DNA of 5,421 bases from Bacteroidota bacterium (lineage in GTDB: Bacteria > Bacteroidota > Bacteroidia > Bacteroidales > VadinHA17). Position 1 is the stretch's first letter. Each line of letters begins with the position of its first letter. Both the position numbers and the translations under genes were made by a program. Location of the stretch: contig DAOVQI010000255.1 of NCBI GenBank assembly GCA_030628785.1, positions 1 through 5,421 of the forward strand, given 5' to 3'. Of this stretch, positions 1 to 5,294 are shown one piece after another. The notes under the pieces are model-generated. The model was not told the origin of the DNA. It did no database searches and worked only from the letters and a program-made list of their open reading frames with translations.

Positions 1-50
1 CGAAAGGTTAAAAAGTCGAAGAGGTCGAATAGTCAAAAGGTCGAAAGGTT
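1..50. repeat. 8-bp tandem array, GTCGAAAG type
   Basis: GTC or GTT recurs at 7, 15, 24, 32, 40 and 48, so the units are 8 bp long with one 9-bp unit. The consensus is close to GTCGAAAG. The ten bases CGAAAGGTTA occur exactly at 1-10 and again at 42-51. The array starts at or before the window edge, so its full length is unknown. No reading frame or hairpin explains it. It runs directly into a second array of different sequence but the same period. Confidence 0.7.
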
Positions 51-106
51 ACTCTTATATTCCTAGACTCTTATACTTTTGGACTCTTAGACCCTTAGAC
101 TCTGCG
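51..106. repeat. 8-bp tandem array, ACTCTTAG type
   Basis: Seven 8-bp units start at 51, 59, 67, 75, 83, 91 and 99. In order they read ACTCTTAT, ATTCCTAG, ACTCTTAT, ACTTTTGG, ACTCTTAG, ACCCTTAG and ACTCTGCG. The odd-numbered units are the best conserved, which also gives a 16-bp higher-order period. The phase is unbroken across the array. It adjoins the GTCGAAAG array at 1-50. Confidence 0.7.
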
Positions 107-123
107 ACATCAGATTGGTTTTT

Positions 124-131
124 TAATTTTG
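124..131 (+). promoter_or_regulatory. Possible Bacteroidota -7 element (TAATTTTG)
   Basis: TAATTTTG matches the Bacteroidota -7 consensus TAnnTTTG exactly and lies on the strand of the gene at 323. I see no matching TTTG-type -33 element about 20 bp upstream. It would give a 5' leader of roughly 185 bases containing the inverted repeat at 137-244. In AT-rich DNA such a match can arise by chance. Confidence 0.25.
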
Positions 132-136
132 TAACC

Positions 137-244
137 TACTCGTCTGACCACTAAAATGCATTAACTTTTTACATAAACCATAACATAATTGCAATGTTTC
201 AAATCTAAACTAATCGCCCGGCAGCAGCAGTGGTCTGACGAGTA
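137..244. repeat. Inverted-repeat pair, 16-bp arms 76 bp apart
   Basis: TACTCGTCTGACCACT (137-152) and AGTGGTCTGACGAGTA (229-244) are reverse complements at 15 of 16 positions. The single mismatch is the centre of the odd palindrome GTCTGAC present in each arm. The 76 bp between them are AT-rich and show no further pairing by eye. The arms could be termini of a small non-autonomous element of about 108 bp, or paired binding sites before the gene at 323. From 245 to 322 I see nothing beyond ordinary AT-rich leader sequence. Confidence 0.6.
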
Positions 245-322
245 TTAACACTAGGGAACAAGCTAATTGTTTCATACTGTTATTCCTAAATCAATTAACG
301 CGAGATTAAAATAAATACAATC

Positions 323-919
323 ATGGATACAAATTTTTTTCAATCTGAAATTTACACTTATCTTGTCCTGCCATTATTCATTTTCCTGGCAAGGATCGCC
401 GATGTAACACTTGGAACCACAAGGATAATTCTGATTTCGAAGGGTTATAAGAAAATTGTTCCCTTACTTGGTTTCTTTGAAATTTTTATTTGGATTCTTG
501 CTATTAGCAGGATTATGCAAAATCTTGATAATGTTATATGTTACTTTGCTTATGCAGGAGGATTCGCATCCGGAAATTATATTGGTATGTTATTGGAGGA
601 AAAACTGGCACTGGGTGATCTTTTGATACGCGTTATTACTCAAAAAGATGCTACAAACCTGATAAATTCACTGCATGAGCAAGGATATGGAACCACCAGT
701 GTTGAAGCCATGGGATTAAAAGACCATGTACACATAATCTACACCATTGTTAAAAGGGCAGAATTTAAGGAAGTGGTTGATATCATCCATAGTTTCAATC
801 CAAAAGCATTCTTTAGCATTGAAGATCTTCGTTTTGTTAAACACGGTATTTCCCCTTTTAAACCAACGCATTTTGCATTAAGAACACATCCTCTCAAGCG
901 TTGGAGAAAAGGAAAATAA
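323..919 (+). CDS. UPF0316 family membrane protein (DUF5698 + DUF2179)
   Basis: The 198-residue product resembles UPF0316 proteins, which have an N-terminal membrane domain (DUF5698) and a soluble C-terminal DUF2179 domain. Hydrophobic segments lie near residues 12-32, 43-63 and 70-92. The first contains the family-like motif RIADVTLGTTRII (24-36), and the third leads into GNYIGMLLEEKLALG (84-98). DUF2179 covers about 98-174. The tail 175-198 is basic (LKRWRKGK) and somewhat long for the family. The in-frame stop at 296-298 and the lack of an earlier ATG fix the start at 323; no Shine-Dalgarno sequence is evident. DUF2179 also ends YitT-type membrane proteins, but no biochemical role is established for UPF0316, so none is assigned. 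It appears monocistronic. Family assignment is firm; function is unknown. Confidence 0.88.
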   Translation: MDTNFFQSEIYTYLVLPLFIFLARIADVTLGTTRIILISKGYKKIVPLLGFFEIFIWILAISRIMQNLDNVICYFAYAGGFASGNYIGMLLEEKLALGDLLIRVITQKDATNLINSLHEQGYGTTSVEAMGLKDHVHIIYTIVKRAEFKEVVDIIHSFNPKAFFSIEDLRFVKHGISPFKPTHFALRTHPLKRWRKGK

Positions 920-940
920 TAACCAAAAAAAATTGATATG

Positions 941-964
941 CTGTCGGTTGTTTCCAACCGACAG
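941..964. terminator. Hairpin terminator, 10-bp stem, between convergent genes
   Basis: CTGTCGGTTG (941-950) and CAACCGACAG (955-964) form a perfect 10-bp stem with a TTTC loop, 22 bp after the stop of the UPF0316 gene. On the plus strand it is followed by a moderately T-rich TTTGATTTG. On the minus strand, eight A residues at 925-932 give a U8 tract eight bases past the stem. It can therefore serve transcription from both sides, and probably best from the minus strand. Confidence 0.75.
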
Positions 965-971
965 TTTGATT

Positions 972-993
972 TGTCAGGTGAAAACACCTGACA
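972..993. terminator. Second hairpin, 9-bp stem with AAAA loop
   Basis: TGTCAGGTG (972-980) and CACCTGACA (985-993) pair perfectly over 9 bp around an AAAA loop. The hairpin sits 9 bp beyond the stop of the minus-strand gene at 1003. Plus-strand readthrough would meet CCATTTTATTT after the stem; on the minus strand the following bases are A-rich rather than U-rich. With the hairpin at 941-964 it makes a tandem barrier between convergent genes. Similar perfect hairpins may be dispersed repeats in this genome, which one window cannot show. Confidence 0.65.
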
Positions 994-1002
994 CCATTTT
1001 AT

Positions 1003-1452
1003 TTAAAACAAGTCTTTTATTTGATGCTTCTTACCGTTAAACACAAACAAATCACCTTTTTTTAATCCTTCCATTGACTTGAATAAAGGTACCTGTGGTG
1101 AAATAGCAAAATAGGTTTCTTTGTTTAGTTCGATTTTTCCTAAACTAATGGAAATGAATAATTTCTGGTCGTCGGTTATTACAACAGCTCCGAAACTTAC
1201 TTGATCGTTTTCTTTATTGGGATCAATTCTTTCAAGAATAGCTCTTTCGTTAATGCTTTTTTTCAATTGCCCGGCAAACATATCCCTTCTTCCCATTAGC
1301 TGGGTTTTGATAGAATCATACCAATCCCTTGACTGCTCATCTTCGGCACCCTGTTGAGCTTCATCCATTACCGACCTGGTTGTATTAATTAACCGGTCTT
1401 GTTCTTCAAAACATTTCTCCAGCAATTTCCGCTTTAATTCAAGTTTATCCAT
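1003..1452 (-). CDS. GreA/GreB-like coiled-coil protein
   Basis: The 149-residue product resembles transcript cleavage factors in layout. Two charged helices (about 3-30 and 42-73) are joined by an acidic turn, GAEDEQ (35-40). A compact C-terminal domain (about 85-149) follows, containing FGAVVITDD, LGKIELN, FAISPQVPLF and LKKGDLF. The C-terminal pattern (beta strands, an ISPQ segment, then KKGD) matches the GreA/GreB C-terminal domain that docks on RNA polymerase. In Gre factors the acidic coiled-coil tip enters the secondary channel and stimulates RNA cleavage, so E37, D38 and E39 are candidate active residues by analogy. Bacteroidota homologues are often labelled 3-oxoacyl-ACP synthase, which this sequence does not support: there is no thiolase fold or catalytic Cys-His-Asn set. 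Classical GreA is slightly longer, about 158 residues. The gene is divergent from the peptidase gene and convergent with the UPF0316 gene. Confidence 0.8.
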   Translation of the reverse strand: MDKLELKRKLLEKCFEEQDRLINTTRSVMDEAQQGAEDEQSRDWYDSIKTQLMGRRDMFAGQLKKSINERAILERIDPNKENDQVSFGAVVITDDQKLFISISLGKIELNKETYFAISPQVPLFKSMEGLKKGDLFVFNGKKHQIKDLF

Positions 1453-1689
1453 TGTTATCCTATAAAAAAAAAATAAAATAACTTTCCCGTGTTTAAATAA
1501 AAAGGATTGGAAAATTAAGTTCGGACAGGGGTTTATTCAAAATTCCGGACAACCTTATTGGTGATCCGGTGATTTTTAGCAATTATTTTATTATTTTGGG
1601 CTCTTATCAGATTTAAATATATAAAATTATTTAGTATTATGAAACCTTCATGCCAAATATTTTACAAAAAAAATTAAAATTATTAACGG
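1453..1689. promoter_or_regulatory. Divergent intergenic spacer, presumed promoters
   Basis: This 237-bp, strongly AT-rich spacer lies between divergently transcribed genes and must hold both promoters if they are transcribed separately. No exact TAnnTTTG element is visible on either strand; the nearest plus-strand match, TATTTTG at 1592-1598, lacks one spacer base. A short direct repeat GGTGATcCGGTGAT lies near 1560-1572. Neither start codon has a strong Shine-Dalgarno sequence. Confidence 0.4.
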
Positions 1690-3300
1690 ATGAGAACAAT
1701 TCTAGTAAGTAACCTGTATTTTATTATTTTTTTATTATTCATACAAATGGAAATTTGTCCGGCACAGGATAAGAGCGATTGGACAGACGGATTTCCTGAA
1801 GCTTGCACAAGTATTACTCTTGGCAAGTTGGCATCAGCGGATGGATCTGTAATTACTTCTCATACCGACGATTCTCACAGAACACGTTCCTGGATAAATA
1901 TTATACCTGCAAAAGACCATTCCGGGGGTAGTTCAACCCCCTTACTTAAAAGAGTAGCTGATGATTCCAAAATGATGCCAACATACAGGTATGAAAAAGT
2001 CGGGAAGATTCCTCAGGTTAATCACACTTTTGCATTCATCAATACAGCCTATCCGTGTATGAACGAAAATCAAGTAGGGATTGGTGAATCTACGTTTGGA
2101 GGACGAAATGAACTTCAGTCCGATGAAGGATTAATCGATTGTCAATACTTGTGTCAGCTTATGGTTGAACGCAGTAAAACAGCCAGGGAAGCGATCAGAC
2201 TGGCAGATGAGTTAACAAAAAAATACGGATGGAGTGATTTTGGTGAAGTCTTGACTATTTCCGATCCAAATGAAGTCTGGCATTTCGAGATCCTTGGTCC
2301 TGGGAAAGGTAAGGTAGGGGCTGTATGGGCTGCTCAGCGGGTTCCGGATGATCATGTATCGATCGTTGCCAATGCCAGCAGGATAATGGAAATTGATCTT
2401 AACAATCCCGATTATTTCCTGGCTTCTGATAATGTTTATGCTGTTGCAAAAGAAAATGGCTGGTGGGATGAAGAAAAAGGTCCGTTTCACTTTTGTTACG
2501 CTTATGCTCCGGAAAGCAGAACATCTTTTGCTTGCAGACGCCGTGAATGGAGGGTTTTTGATCTGCTGGCTCCCTCTCTCAAACTTGATCCGCGAGCTGA
2601 AAACTACCCGTTCTCTGTGAAACCCGATGAACCTGTGACCCTGAAAAAACTAGTGTCAATCTTCAAGGACTATTATGAAGGAACTGAATTCGATATGACC
2701 AAAAACCTGACTGTAACAGATGAAAATGGTAAAACGGTTATTTCCCCGCTGGCTAATCCGCAAATGCCTTATGATATGAACAAACTTTTCAAAATTAATG
2801 GCGGTTGGGGCTGGAGGGGGGAAAGAACCATTGCCCGGTGGTATACCATGTATGCTACTATAATTCAATCCAGGAATTGGTTACCAAACGAAATAGGAGG
2901 TGTGGTTTGGTTAGCTATGGATAATGTGGCATCTTCAATATATATTCCTGTTTATTGCAGTGTAACCGATCTTCCGGAGCCGTATAAAACTCCCGGCAGG
3001 CCAAACGGATATACCACCAAATCAGCCTGGTGGGCTTTTAATAGGCTGGGGACACTTGCAGCACAAAGATGGGGCGATATGAGACATGATGTTGATTCTG
3101 TATGGATTCCCTGGCAACGGGAACTATTTCAGAACCAACCTGAAATCGAAAAGAAGGCACTGGAAATGTATAACGCTAACCATAAAAGTGAGACCATTGA
3201 ACTCTTGACGAAGTATACCTTCATGTGGGGCGAAAAAGTGGTGAAAAAAGCGTGGGAACTGGGAGATTTTCTATGGACAAAATATGATGAGAAGTTCTAA
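1690..3300 (+). CDS. Secreted C69 family dipeptidase (Ntn-hydrolase)
   Basis: This 536-residue protein belongs to peptidase family C69, N-terminal-nucleophile hydrolases that cleave dipeptides. Residues 1-25 form a Sec signal peptide: R2, a hydrophobic core at 9-20, and likely cleavage after CPA. The predicted nucleophile is Cys39 in EACTSITLGKLASADGS, the family's start-of-mature-enzyme motif, so residues 26-38 would be a short propeptide removed to expose Cys39. Other family-like blocks are FINTAYPCMNENQVGIGE (116-133), SDPNEVWHFE (191-200), SIVANASRI (224-232) and GGVVWLAMDNVASSIYIPVY (403-422). Length fits secreted bacterial members. The in-frame TAA at 1684-1686 makes ATG 1690 the only reasonable start; the ribosome-binding site is poor. 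The envelope location suggests a role in peptide scavenging. No partner gene is adjacent on the same strand, and no clear intrinsic terminator follows. Exact substrates cannot be read from sequence. Confidence 0.92.
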   Translation: MRTILVSNLYFIIFLLFIQMEICPAQDKSDWTDGFPEACTSITLGKLASADGSVITSHTDDSHRTRSWINIIPAKDHSGGSSTPLLKRVADDSKMMPTYRYEKVGKIPQVNHTFAFINTAYPCMNENQVGIGESTFGGRNELQSDEGLIDCQYLCQLMVERSKTAREAIRLADELTKKYGWSDFGEVLTISDPNEVWHFEILGPGKGKVGAVWAAQRVPDDHVSIVANASRIMEIDLNNPDYFLASDNVYAVAKENGWWDEEKGPFHFCYAYAPESRTSFACRRREWRVFDLLAPSLKLDPRAENYPFSVKPDEPVTLKKLVSIFKDYYEGTEFDMTKNLTVTDENGKTVISPLANPQMPYDMNKLFKINGGWGWRGERTIARWYTMYATIIQSRNWLPNEIGGVVWLAMDNVASSIYIPVYCSVTDLPEPYKTPGRPNGYTTKSAWWAFNRLGTLAAQRWGDMRHDVDSVWIPWQRELFQNQPEIEKKALEMYNANHKSETIELLTKYTFMWGEKVVKKAWELGDFLWTKYDEKF

Positions 3301-3382
3301 GGAAACGTATGCAGCTAAATACCAGCAATGTTCTAATTAATTCAAGTTGCAGGCTTGCTACGTGAAATGCGACGCTTGCCGT

Positions 3383-3418
3383 GCCTGCCCCGCAGGGAAG
3401 AATGACCGTGTCGGGGTG
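3383..3418. repeat. 36-bp GC-rich repeat, copy 1
   Basis: This stretch, from GCCTGCCCCG to CGGGGTG, matches 3721-3756 at 32 of 36 positions; all four differences are transitions. Its ends hold the inverted pair CCCCG/CGGGG. In this copy CCTGC-CCC-GCAGG can also fold as a small 5-bp hairpin. It is much more GC-rich than its surroundings. It does not code for anything recognisable. Confidence 0.75.
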
Positions 3419-3466
3419 AAATTTGAGGTACGAAAACATTTCACCAGGGAAGGAGCATATTTCACC
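3415..3466. repeat. Inverted GGTGAAAT / ATTTCACC cluster
   Basis: GGTGAAAT at 3415-3422 is the exact reverse complement of ATTTCACC at 3438-3445, and ATTTCACC recurs at 3459-3466. The first two can form an 8-bp stem with a 15-base loop; the third copy offers an alternative partner. The cluster overlaps the end of the 36-bp repeat. No T-tract follows, so it is not a convincing terminator. Confidence 0.5.
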
Positions 3467-3487
3467 GTGGTTATGGGTTGCATGTAA

Positions 3488-3535
3488 TAATGGAATAATG
3501 GAAGAATGGAAAAATGGAAGGATGGAATATTGGAA
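3488..3535. repeat. 8-bp tandem array, TAATGGAA type
   Basis: Six consecutive 8-bp units run without a phase break: TAATGGAA, TAATGGAA, GAATGGAA, AAATGGAA, GGATGGAA and TATTGGAA. Only the first two or three bases of a unit vary; TGGAA is invariant. The period is not a multiple of three, which fits non-coding DNA. Degenerate ATGAA words continue to about 3550. Confidence 0.85.
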
Positions 3536-3600
3536 TGAAAAATGAATAAATAACTGAATAATCACAATAATACAATACATATGGAAAAACTAAATTACTG

Positions 3601-3800
3601 AAATTTTGAGTCCTCTCCGAAAAGTCGTTAAATATGGAAATGCCACTAAAACACTAAGACACCAAGATTCACAAAGAATTTATTTTCAGTGTTTTATTCT
3701 TCGTGAAACTTTGTGTTTTTGCCTGCCCCGTAAGGAAGAATGACTGTGCCGGGGTGCCTTCGTGGCGAAATAAATACTTTTCGGAGTAGGCTCAATTTTT
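3601..3800. mobile_element. MITE-like palindromic element with interrupted right arm
   Basis: The outer 25-bp ends (3601-3625 and 3776-3800) are reverse complements at 20 of 25 positions and share the core CTTTTCGGAG. Inside them, 3642-3678 pairs with 3697-3720 plus 3754-3766 at 29 of 37 positions once the 33 bases 3721-3753 are ignored. An 18-base loop (3679-3696) sits between the arms. The uninterrupted element would be about 167 bp, with no coding capacity. This architecture fits a non-autonomous miniature element or a REP-like extragenic palindrome. The arm words resemble the CACGAAG...CACAAAG type of intergenic palindrome I recall from environmental bacterial genomes. No clear target-site duplication and no transposase are present, so mobility is inference. 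Confidence 0.65.
3721..3756. repeat. 36-bp GC-rich repeat, copy 2, inside the palindrome
   Basis: This is the second copy of the repeat at 3383-3418, with 32 of 36 bases identical and CCCCG/CGGGG near its ends. Here it interrupts the right arm of the palindrome at 3601-3800. The pentamer TGCCT lies on both sides (3720-3724 and 3755-3759), as a target duplication would. However, TGCCT also precedes copy 1 (3382-3386), so the left pentamer may belong to the repeat. Confidence 0.7.
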
Positions 3801-3974
3801 AAAGTTTAATCTTGTTTTCACTTTTTTGGTTAATATAGTATTGAAGCAAATCTACTTTCTAAAGACATGAAAAATATCATATAACATATAACTTATAACA
3901 ACTAACAATTATCCTGAATATAAAAGAAACTCTTACATACTCAATACTTACAATTATTTTAATTCCAGTGTTTT

Positions 3975-5006
3975 ATGACTAACAAACGAGGTTTCGCCAG
4001 CGATAATAATGCCGGGGTACATCCGGAAATTCTGAAAGCCATATCTGAAGTCAATACAGGGCATACCATAGGTTATGGCGATGATAAATATACCAGACAG
4101 GCGATAGAAAAAATCAAAGAAATTTTTGGGGATAATATCGATGTTTATTTTGTTTTTACCGGTACTGCGGCAAATGTCCTTGGGTTAACATCAATAACAA
4201 AATCGTATAATTCTATAATTTGTGCTGAAACTTCCCATATCCATCAGGATGAATGCGGTGCTCCGGAAAAATTCTCAGGATTTAAAGTACTAACCGTCCC
4301 TACAACCAATGGGAAATTGACCATTGAAGGAATAAAGCATCATATGTATGGATTTAATTTCGAACATCATTCACAACCAAAAGTAATATCCATTACGCAA
4401 ACCACAGAACTTGGCACTGTCTATACACCGGATGAAATAAACAAGATTACGGATTATGCCCACGATAATGGTTTACTGGTTCATATGGATGGCGCCAGGA
4501 TTTCCAATGCAGTTGCTAATCTTGGGGTTACTTACCGGAAAATAACAACAGATACTGGTATTGATGTGCTTTCTTTTGGTGGAACCAAAAATGGTATGAT
4601 GTATGGTGAGGCTGTTATTTTTTTCAATAAAGAATTCTCAACTGATTTTAAATACATTCGAAAACAAGGAATGCAACTGGCATCCAAGATGCGCTTTATT
4701 GCTGCCCAGTTTAACCGTTATCTTACCGGCGATCTGTGGCTAAAAAATGCCAGTCATGCCAATAATATGGCAAAACTGCTTGCAAAGGAAGTTGAGAAAA
4801 TACCAAAAATAAAAATCACCCAAAAAGTTGAATCAAACGGTGTTTTTGCCATTGTTCCAAAAGAATATATACCTGTATTGCAAAAGGAATTTTTTTTCTA
4901 TGTATGGGATGAAGGTACATCGGAAGTCAGGTGGATGACATCACTCGATACGACGGAAGAAGATGTACGCTTGTTTGTAAGTTTACTTAAGCGGGTTGTC
5001 AGGTAG
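3975..5006 (+). CDS. ltaE: Low-specificity L-threonine aldolase family (PLP enzyme)
   Basis: The 343-residue product is a fold-type I PLP enzyme of the threonine aldolase family, which cleaves L-threonine or L-allo-threonine to glycine and acetaldehyde in the cytosol. Visible landmarks are the substrate-site start FASDN (7-11), GYGDD (33-37), the cofactor phosphate loop TGTAAN (62-67), His88 at the position that stacks on PLP in E. coli LtaE, HMDGAR (170-175) with Asp172 and Arg175, and SFGGTKNG (200-207), where Lys205 is the predicted Schiff-base lysine. Arg319 in EVRWMTSLD is the likely carboxylate-binding residue by alignment from memory. Length is normal and no key residue is missing. The in-frame TAA at 3960-3962 leaves ATG 3975 as the start; there is no clear Shine-Dalgarno sequence. 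The symbol follows the E. coli enzyme; stereospecificity cannot be read from sequence. The gene stands alone between repeat-rich spacers. Confidence 0.93.
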   Translation: MTNKRGFASDNNAGVHPEILKAISEVNTGHTIGYGDDKYTRQAIEKIKEIFGDNIDVYFVFTGTAANVLGLTSITKSYNSIICAETSHIHQDECGAPEKFSGFKVLTVPTTNGKLTIEGIKHHMYGFNFEHHSQPKVISITQTTELGTVYTPDEINKITDYAHDNGLLVHMDGARISNAVANLGVTYRKITTDTGIDVLSFGGTKNGMMYGEAVIFFNKEFSTDFKYIRKQGMQLASKMRFIAAQFNRYLTGDLWLKNASHANNMAKLLAKEVEKIPKIKITQKVESNGVFAIVPKEYIPVLQKEFFFYVWDEGTSEVRWMTSLDTTEEDVRLFVSLLKRVVR

Positions 5007-5061
5007 GAAAGGTTAATTGTACAACATTTTTTTAATTTAAGGTTATTAATTCACAGCTTGC

Positions 5062-5080
5062 AGCCGAATACAATTCGGCT
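5062..5080. repeat. Hairpin AGCCGAAT / ATTCGGCT
   Basis: AGCCGAAT (5062-5069) and ATTCGGCT (5073-5080) form a perfect 8-bp stem around a 3-base ACA loop, about 55 bp after the aldolase stop. No T-tract follows on the plus strand, so termination by this hairpin alone is doubtful. It is more likely a short extragenic palindrome, though mRNA 3'-end protection is possible. Confidence 0.6.
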
Positions 5081-5137
5081 CTACTGAACTGGTTTACTCG
5101 CTCCCGCGGGGCCACAATCACAATCCTGCTCGTGAGA

Positions 5138-5164
5138 CATTCTGTTCGCTCCGCTTACAGAATG
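5138..5164. repeat. Hairpin CATTCTGT / ACAGAATG
   Basis: CATTCTGT (5138-5145) and ACAGAATG (5157-5164) pair perfectly over 8 bp with an 11-base loop containing CGCTCCGC. No T-tract follows. It looks like a stand-alone extragenic palindrome rather than a terminator. Confidence 0.55.
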
Positions 5165-5204
5165 GTTCTGGTTCTCTGTTCTCTGTTACAAACACAAAAT
5201 TCTC

Positions 5205-5268
5205 CTCCTTAGATAAGGAGCCCGCCCAACGGGAAGGGGAGGTGGTTGATTGTTAGTTAAACAACCAC
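5205..5268. repeat. Composite palindrome of three stems
   Basis: Three stems follow in series: CTCCTTA/TAAGGAG (5205-5211 and 5214-5220, two-base gap), CCCG/CGGG (5221-5224 and 5230-5233), and GTGGTTG/CAACCAC (5242-5248 and 5262-5268). The layout, with a CTCCTTA-TAAGGAG head, a small GC hairpin and a GGGGAGGTGGTTG tail, resembles short interspersed elements I recall from Bacteroidota genomes, but that resemblance is from memory. No open frame is present. Confidence 0.55.
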
Positions 5269-5294
5269 GCCCAATTTTGCGCTTTGCTATCTTA

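Larger units (their letters stand above)
3301..3974. other. 674-bp gene-free stretch filled with repeats
   Basis: No credible coding sequence is present; longer open frames here have no recognisable protein character and overlap repeats. The content is a direct repeat GCTTGC at 3353-3358 and 3374-3379, two copies of a 36-bp repeat, an inverted GGTGAAAT cluster, an 8-bp tandem array and a large palindromic element. The last 170 bases (about 3801-3974) are plain AT-rich leader before the aldolase gene, with no exact TAnnTTTG promoter. No strong terminator for the upstream peptidase gene is evident. Confidence 0.75.
5007..5294. other. Gene-free tail with several hairpin elements
   Basis: No coding sequence is credible downstream of the aldolase gene. 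A T7 tract near 5028-5034 follows the stop but has no good stem before it. The stretch holds three separate hairpin elements, the 8-bp perfect palindrome CCCGCGGG at 5103-5110, and a short repeated word TTCTCTG near 5172-5186. It leads directly into the tandem array at 5295. Confidence 0.65.

Noticed and set aside
739..987. 82-codon open frame on the minus strand
   Set aside because: It lies mostly antisense to the UPF0316 gene and runs through the terminator hairpins; it has no recognisable domain.
1592..1598. TATTTTG as a -7 promoter element for the dipeptidase gene
   Set aside because: The spacing differs from TAnnTTTG by one base and no -33 element is visible; such words are expected by chance in this AT-rich spacer.
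1639..1677. 12-codon frame starting MKPSCQIF just upstream of the dipeptidase
   Set aside because: It is short, with no ribosome-binding site, no leader-peptide-like run of one amino acid and no attenuator hairpin after it.
2212..2868. Several 70-92 codon open frames on both strands inside the dipeptidase gene
   Set aside because: All overlap a well-conserved C69 coding region in other frames and show no protein character of their own.
3221..3580. 119-codon open frame on the minus strand
   Set aside because: It spans the 8-bp tandem array, the 36-bp repeat and the 3' end of the dipeptidase gene. Its N-terminal part is simply the translated tandem repeat, rich in Phe, His, Ser and Ile.
4996..5004. 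TTGTCAGGT shared with the hairpin at 971-979
   Set aside because: It is a nine-base match that here lies within the aldolase 3' end, without the pairing arm; best treated as coincidence.
5016..5040. Intrinsic terminator after the aldolase gene (TTGTACAA then a T7 tract)
   Set aside because: The palindrome is 8 bp with no loop, so it cannot form a normal RNA hairpin stem.
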